A stretch of 64,000 bases of DNA, from contig CAYJGF010000011.1 of the NCBI GenBank assembly GCA_964369965.1, positions 1 through 64,000 on the forward strand, in the 5' to 3' direction. Below are positions 60,758-64,000 of the stretch, in pieces. The position numbers were made by a program, and so were the translations under genes. Source of the stretch: CAYJBH01 sp964369965. GTDB taxonomy: Bacteria > Bacillota > Clostridia > Oscillospirales > Ruminococcaceae. The notes beneath the pieces are model-generated. The model was not told the DNA's origin. It did no database searches and saw only the letters and a list, made by a program, of their open reading frames with translations. How positions within the stretch are numbered: position 1 is the first letter of the stretch; every line of letters starts with the position of its first letter.

Positions 60758-62332
60758 TTATTCTTTCAATAGACTGTAGCTGAAACTCTCTACCAGTGCA
60801 TTAAAACTTGCGTTGATTATGTCGGAGGAGACCGCGACCGTTGTCCACTCACTCTCCCCGTCGGAGCTGGTTATAAAGACACGGACTTTCGAGCCGGTGC
60901 CCTTGCTCCCCTCGATGACGCGAACCTTGTAGTCGATAAGCTCGACATTTTTAAGCTGTTCATATGTGGGTTTTAGTGCGGAGCGCAGTGCGCTGTTGAG
61001 GGCGTCGACCGGTCCGTCACCCTCGGCGGCGGTCACGTTGCTCTTTTTATTTGCCGTTATCTTGACGACGGCGGTGGAGGGGTTGTATCGCTCCCGATTG
61101 GAGGAGAGGCGCTCCCCCTGCACCTTGAAATAATCCACCTTAAAAAAGGGTTTGTAGTCCCCCACCACCGAGCGGACTAACAGCTCAAAACTCGCGCTTG
61201 CCCCCTCGTATTGATAACCGTTGTGTTCCTGATCCTTGACCTTAGCGAGGATATCCTTTGCAAGTGGGCTCTCCTTATCAAGGCCGGGGTAGAACTGGTC
61301 AATCTCGGCGAGTATCGCGCGTCGACCGGCGACCTCACTTATAAGCAGTCGACGGGAGTTGCCGACCAGCTCGGGCGAGATGTGCTCAAAACTCTTGGTC
61401 AGCTTGCCGATGCCGTCGATGTGCATTCCGCCTTTATGCGCAAATGCGGACGCGCCGACAAACGGTGAGGTGGAGGCAAGGTTGAGGTTGGTGATCGCCG
61501 CCATCTTCTCCGCCGCCTCGGTCATCTGCCTCATGCTGTCGTCGCTAAGACATTCATAGCCTGCCTTGAGCTGTAATAGCGGTATCAAGGTCGATAGATT
61601 AGCGTTGCCGGTGCGCTCACCTATGCCGAGGAAAGTCCCCTGAATATGTGTCGCTCCTGCCTCGACCGACTGGAGTGAGTTTGCAACGGCAAGACCGCAG
61701 TCATTGTGACAGTGTATGCCGATCTTGCTGTGTGGCAGTGCCTTTTTCACCTCGTTCGTGATATCCGTTATCTCGTTTGGTAGACATCCGCCGTTGGTGT
61801 CGCATAGTACCAGCACCGATGCGCCCGCTATCGCCGCGGCATTAAGGGTGGAGATTGCATAATCGGCATTTTCTTTATAGCCATCAAAAAAGTGCTCGGC
61901 ATCATAGATCACCGTCTTGCCGTTGTCACGGAAAAATTTAATGGTGTCGGTGATCATGGTGAGGTTTTCCGCCTCGCTCGCGTTTATCACCTTGGTGACG
62001 TGTAAAACCGAGCTCTTGCCGAATATTGCAACCGTGTCGGTGTTCGCCTTTAACAGCGACTTGACGTTGTCGTCCTCCTCCGGCTTTATCCCCTTGCGCC
62101 GTGTCGATCCAAACGCTACAATTTTTGAGTTTTTAAGTTTGAGTTTTGCTACCTTTTCAAAAAAAGCCAAATCTTTGGGGTTGGAGCCGGGGTTGCCTGC
62201 CTCAATATATTGAAAGCCGAGCTCGTCCAGCAGTGAGACTATCTTGAGCTTATCCGCCACGGTAAAAGCTATCCCCTCCCCTTGCGCACCGTCGCGCAGG
62301 GTGGAGTCGAAAAGCTCTATCTTAACACTCAT
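60758..62332 (-). CDS. cimA: (R)-citramalate synthase
   Basis: A 524-residue acyltransferase condensing pyruvate and acetyl-CoA to citramalate for isoleucine. The N-terminal barrel has FDSTLRDGAQGEGIAFTVADKLKI, the catalytic HCHNDCGLAVANSL and GTFLGIGERTGNANL. The C-terminal LeuA-dimer regulatory domain starts near 400. IDGIGKLTKSFEHISPELVGN and length match the CimA type rather than LeuA. The start at 62332 (MSVKIELFD) follows AAAGGGAAC. It lies 17 bases after leuA. Confidence 0.93.
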   Translation of the reverse strand: MSVKIELFDSTLRDGAQGEGIAFTVADKLKIVSLLDELGFQYIEAGNPGSNPKDLAFFEKVAKLKLKNSKIVAFGSTRRKGIKPEEDDNVKSLLKANTDTVAIFGKSSVLHVTKVINASEAENLTMITDTIKFFRDNGKTVIYDAEHFFDGYKENADYAISTLNAAAIAGASVLVLCDTNGGCLPNEITDITNEVKKALPHSKIGIHCHNDCGLAVANSLQSVEAGATHIQGTFLGIGERTGNANLSTLIPLLQLKAGYECLSDDSMRQMTEAAEKMAAITNLNLASTSPFVGASAFAHKGGMHIDGIGKLTKSFEHISPELVGNSRRLLISEVAGRRAILAEIDQFYPGLDKESPLAKDILAKVKDQEHNGYQYEGASASFELLVRSVVGDYKPFFKVDYFKVQGERLSSNRERYNPSTAVVKITANKKSNVTAAEGDGPVDALNSALRSALKPTYEQLKNVELIDYKVRVIEGSKGTGSKVRVFITSSDGESEWTTVAVSSDIINASFNALVESFSYSLLKE

Positions 62333-62349
62333 CTTGTTCCCTTTCACGA

Positions 62350-63858
62350 TTATTTGTTCTCGTATATCTTATTTATGCCGTTGATGTATGCAAGTATACT
62401 TGCCTCGATAACATCTAAGGAGACACCTCGCCCGTGGAATATCCTGCCCCCATGGGACAGCTTGACCGAGACTTCGCCCTGCGCGTCCTCGCCCTCCGAC
62501 ACGGAATTAACGTGATAGTCCTCTAAAATTGGCTCAAAGCCGGTAATCTGGTCGATGGTGTTGTATGCCGCCTCCACCTGACCTCTCCCGAGTGCGGTTT
62601 TGATAATGATGTCACCGCCGTCCTTTTTGAGCTTAATGGTAGCGGTCGCGTCGATATGTGTGCCGGCGTTTACCACAAAACTCTCGAGGGCAAGCCGCTC
62701 CTCGGCTGTGTCGGCGTGGTTGTCCACAATCGCCTCTAAATCCTTGTCGGTGATGGTCTTTTTCTTGTCGCACAGTAGTTTGAACTTCGCAAATGCGTCG
62801 TCCTGCTCCTCCTTTGAAAGGGAAAAGCCGAGTTGATCCAGACGGTCACAGAAAGCGTGGCGACCGGAGTGTTTGCCGAGCACCATCTTGTTGGAGGAAT
62901 AGCCGACACTCTCCGGTGTCATTATCTCGTAGGTCTCGCGGTTGGCGAGCACACCGTGTTGATGTATGCCGGACTCGTGTGCAAAGGCGTTGGCACCGAC
63001 TATCGCCTTGTTCGGCACGACAGCTACGCCGATTATGTGGGACAGTAGGCGGCTGGTGCGATATATCTGGGTGGTGTCGAGGTTGGTAAATGCATTAAAA
63101 TAGCCCTGACGGGTCGCGAGTGCCATGGCCACCTCTTCAAGTGCGGCGTTGCCGGCACGCTCACCGATGCCGTTGACGGTGCACTCTATTTGTGTGGCAC
63201 CACCGCGCACCGCCGCGAGCGAGTTGGCGACACCGAGCCCGAGGTCGTTGTGGTTGTGGGTGGAGAGTGCGACATTTTCAATGCCCTTGACACGCTCCGA
63301 GAGAGTTTTAAAGATTTCATACATCTCGTCAGGGGTGGAGTAGCCGACCGTGTCCGGCACGTTGAGCACCGTTGCGCCGGCGGCTATGGCACGGCCGAAC
63401 ACCTCACAGAGGAAGTCAATATCACTGCGCGAGGCATCCTCGGCGGAAAACTCGACGTTGTCGCAAAGGCTTTTGGCGAGGGCTACCATCTCGGTGACGG
63501 TATCCAGCACCTGATCTCTCGACCTTTTGAGTTTATATTTGAGGTGCAGATCACTGGTGGCAATAAAGGTATGTATCAGCGGATTAACCGCGCCTTTGAG
63601 CGCATCGGCAGAGCGACGGATATCCCCCTCCACCGCGCGTGAAAGGCTCGCGACCTGTGTCTTTTTCATGGTCTCGGCGATGGCGCGCACCGACTCAAAA
63701 TCGCCGGGTGAAGAGATTGCAAAACCGGCCTCAATAACATCGACACCGAGACGCTCCAACTGACGAGCCATCTCGATTTTTTCCAGCAGGTTCATGGAAC
63801 AGCCGGGCGACTGCTCCCCATCACGCAGGGTGGTGTCGAAAATTTTTATATTTTTCAT
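62350..63858 (-). CDS. leuA: 2-isopropylmalate synthase
   Basis: A 502-residue enzyme condensing 2-ketoisovalerate with acetyl-CoA, the first step of leucine synthesis. It has IFDTTLRDGEQSPGCSMNLLEKIEMARQL, the metal-binding HNHNDLGLGVANSLAAVRGGA, NGIGERAGNAALEEV and HESGIHQHGVL, followed by the regulatory domain from about residue 380. AGAAAGGAA precedes the ATG. It is the first gene of the operon visible here; the 140 bases upstream contain one GTAGGGG hairpin and no recognisable T-box or leucine leader peptide. Confidence 0.97.
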   Translation of the reverse strand: MKNIKIFDTTLRDGEQSPGCSMNLLEKIEMARQLERLGVDVIEAGFAISSPGDFESVRAIAETMKKTQVASLSRAVEGDIRRSADALKGAVNPLIHTFIATSDLHLKYKLKRSRDQVLDTVTEMVALAKSLCDNVEFSAEDASRSDIDFLCEVFGRAIAAGATVLNVPDTVGYSTPDEMYEIFKTLSERVKGIENVALSTHNHNDLGLGVANSLAAVRGGATQIECTVNGIGERAGNAALEEVAMALATRQGYFNAFTNLDTTQIYRTSRLLSHIIGVAVVPNKAIVGANAFAHESGIHQHGVLANRETYEIMTPESVGYSSNKMVLGKHSGRHAFCDRLDQLGFSLSKEEQDDAFAKFKLLCDKKKTITDKDLEAIVDNHADTAEERLALESFVVNAGTHIDATATIKLKKDGGDIIIKTALGRGQVEAAYNTIDQITGFEPILEDYHVNSVSEGEDAQGEVSVKLSHGGRIFHGRGVSLDVIEASILAYINGINKIYENK

Positions 63859-63931
63859 GGTTAGTGGGTTCCTTTCTAAAGTTGCCGTAATATTGTGGTC
63901 AGGTTGTAGAATTTATTTGGTCTATTTGGTC

Positions 63932-63950
63932 GGGAGGGGTGACCCCTCCC
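63932..63950. repeat. GGGAGGGGT palindrome upstream of leuA
   Basis: GGGAGGGGT and ACCCCTCCC form a perfect hairpin with a one-base loop, bordered by CTACGAC. It belongs with the GTAGGGG-type repeats. It lies about 75 bases upstream of leuA; an attenuator role is possible, but no anti-terminator alternative is visible before the window ends. Confidence 0.5.
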
Positions 63951-64000
63951 CTACGACTTACCTAAACCAGCACTGCCCCTTGCGCCGCACTGGATACTAA

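Noticed and set aside
63859..64000. T-box or leucine attenuator upstream of leuA
   Set aside because: I found neither the GGTGG/AGGGTGGNACCGCG box nor a Leu-codon run with alternative hairpins. Only a GTAGGGG-type palindrome is present. The window ends too soon to exclude a T-box further right.

Overview
The window looks like chromosomal DNA of an anaerobic Firmicute of class Clostridia, probably near the Oscillospiraceae/Ruminococcaceae. The evidence is a set of Gram-positive markers (RNase Y, RemA, a YtrA-type GntR repressor, a YolD-like partner of a Y-family polymerase, a TepA-like protease), Na+-decarboxylase subunits, Rnf-type membrane subunits and strong GGAGG/AAAGGA ribosome-binding sites. 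I saw no rRNA, tRNA, CRISPR array, phage or transposase gene. Assignments rest on reading the translated sequences and motifs; no database search was possible.

Layout. (1) 0.3-13.5 kb, minus strand: a glucan-use operon, lacI - solute-binding lipoprotein - oppBCDF-type ABC transporter - domain-permuted GH3 - large GH94-like protein, with three palindromic LacI-type operators upstream. (2) 13.8-19.2 kb, plus: rny, a PduL-type phosphate acyltransferase, hom, thrB, lysC. (3) 19.3-27.2 kb: a membrane-anchored DNA/RNA nuclease, a ferredoxin-like aldo/keto reductase, a Cache-GGDEF*-EAL phosphodiesterase and two GT-C-like membrane proteins. (4) 27.2-34.8 kb, minus: three related exported beta-propeller-like proteins upstream of an ABC-2 exporter. 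(5) 34.8-38.5 kb: Y-family polymerase plus YolD-like protein, then OadB/OadG. (6) 38.8-41.7 kb: parA-comFB-aquaporin operon, divergent from parB. (7) 41.7-47.2 kb: an MFS carrier with a glutamate-cysteine-ligase-like enzyme, then divergent tepA and hflKC. (8) 47.2-52.3 kb: GntR-regulated ABC transporter; rpe followed by an abbreviated rnfD-rnfE-rnfA set. (9) 52.3-57.6 kb, minus: the housekeeping series yicC-remA-gmk-priA-def-fmt. (10) 57.7-63.9 kb, minus: leuA-cimA-leuC-leuD-leuB.

How the genes fit together. Region 1 reads as uptake of glucan oligosaccharides followed by cytosolic phosphorolysis/hydrolysis. Region 2 makes homoserine phosphate from aspartate (thrC not here). Region 10 supplies leucine, and also 2-ketobutyrate for isoleucine through citramalate.

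The points most worth a second look are: the Rnf-like D-E-A trio, which lacks RnfB/C/G nearby and has lost three of the four Cys positions that hold the membrane Fe-S centre in NqrDE/RnfAE; the triple propeller/ABC-2 cassette; two families of long palindromic intergenic elements whose copies differ by arm-compensated changes; and a probably leaderless polymerase promoter with a palindrome in its spacer.
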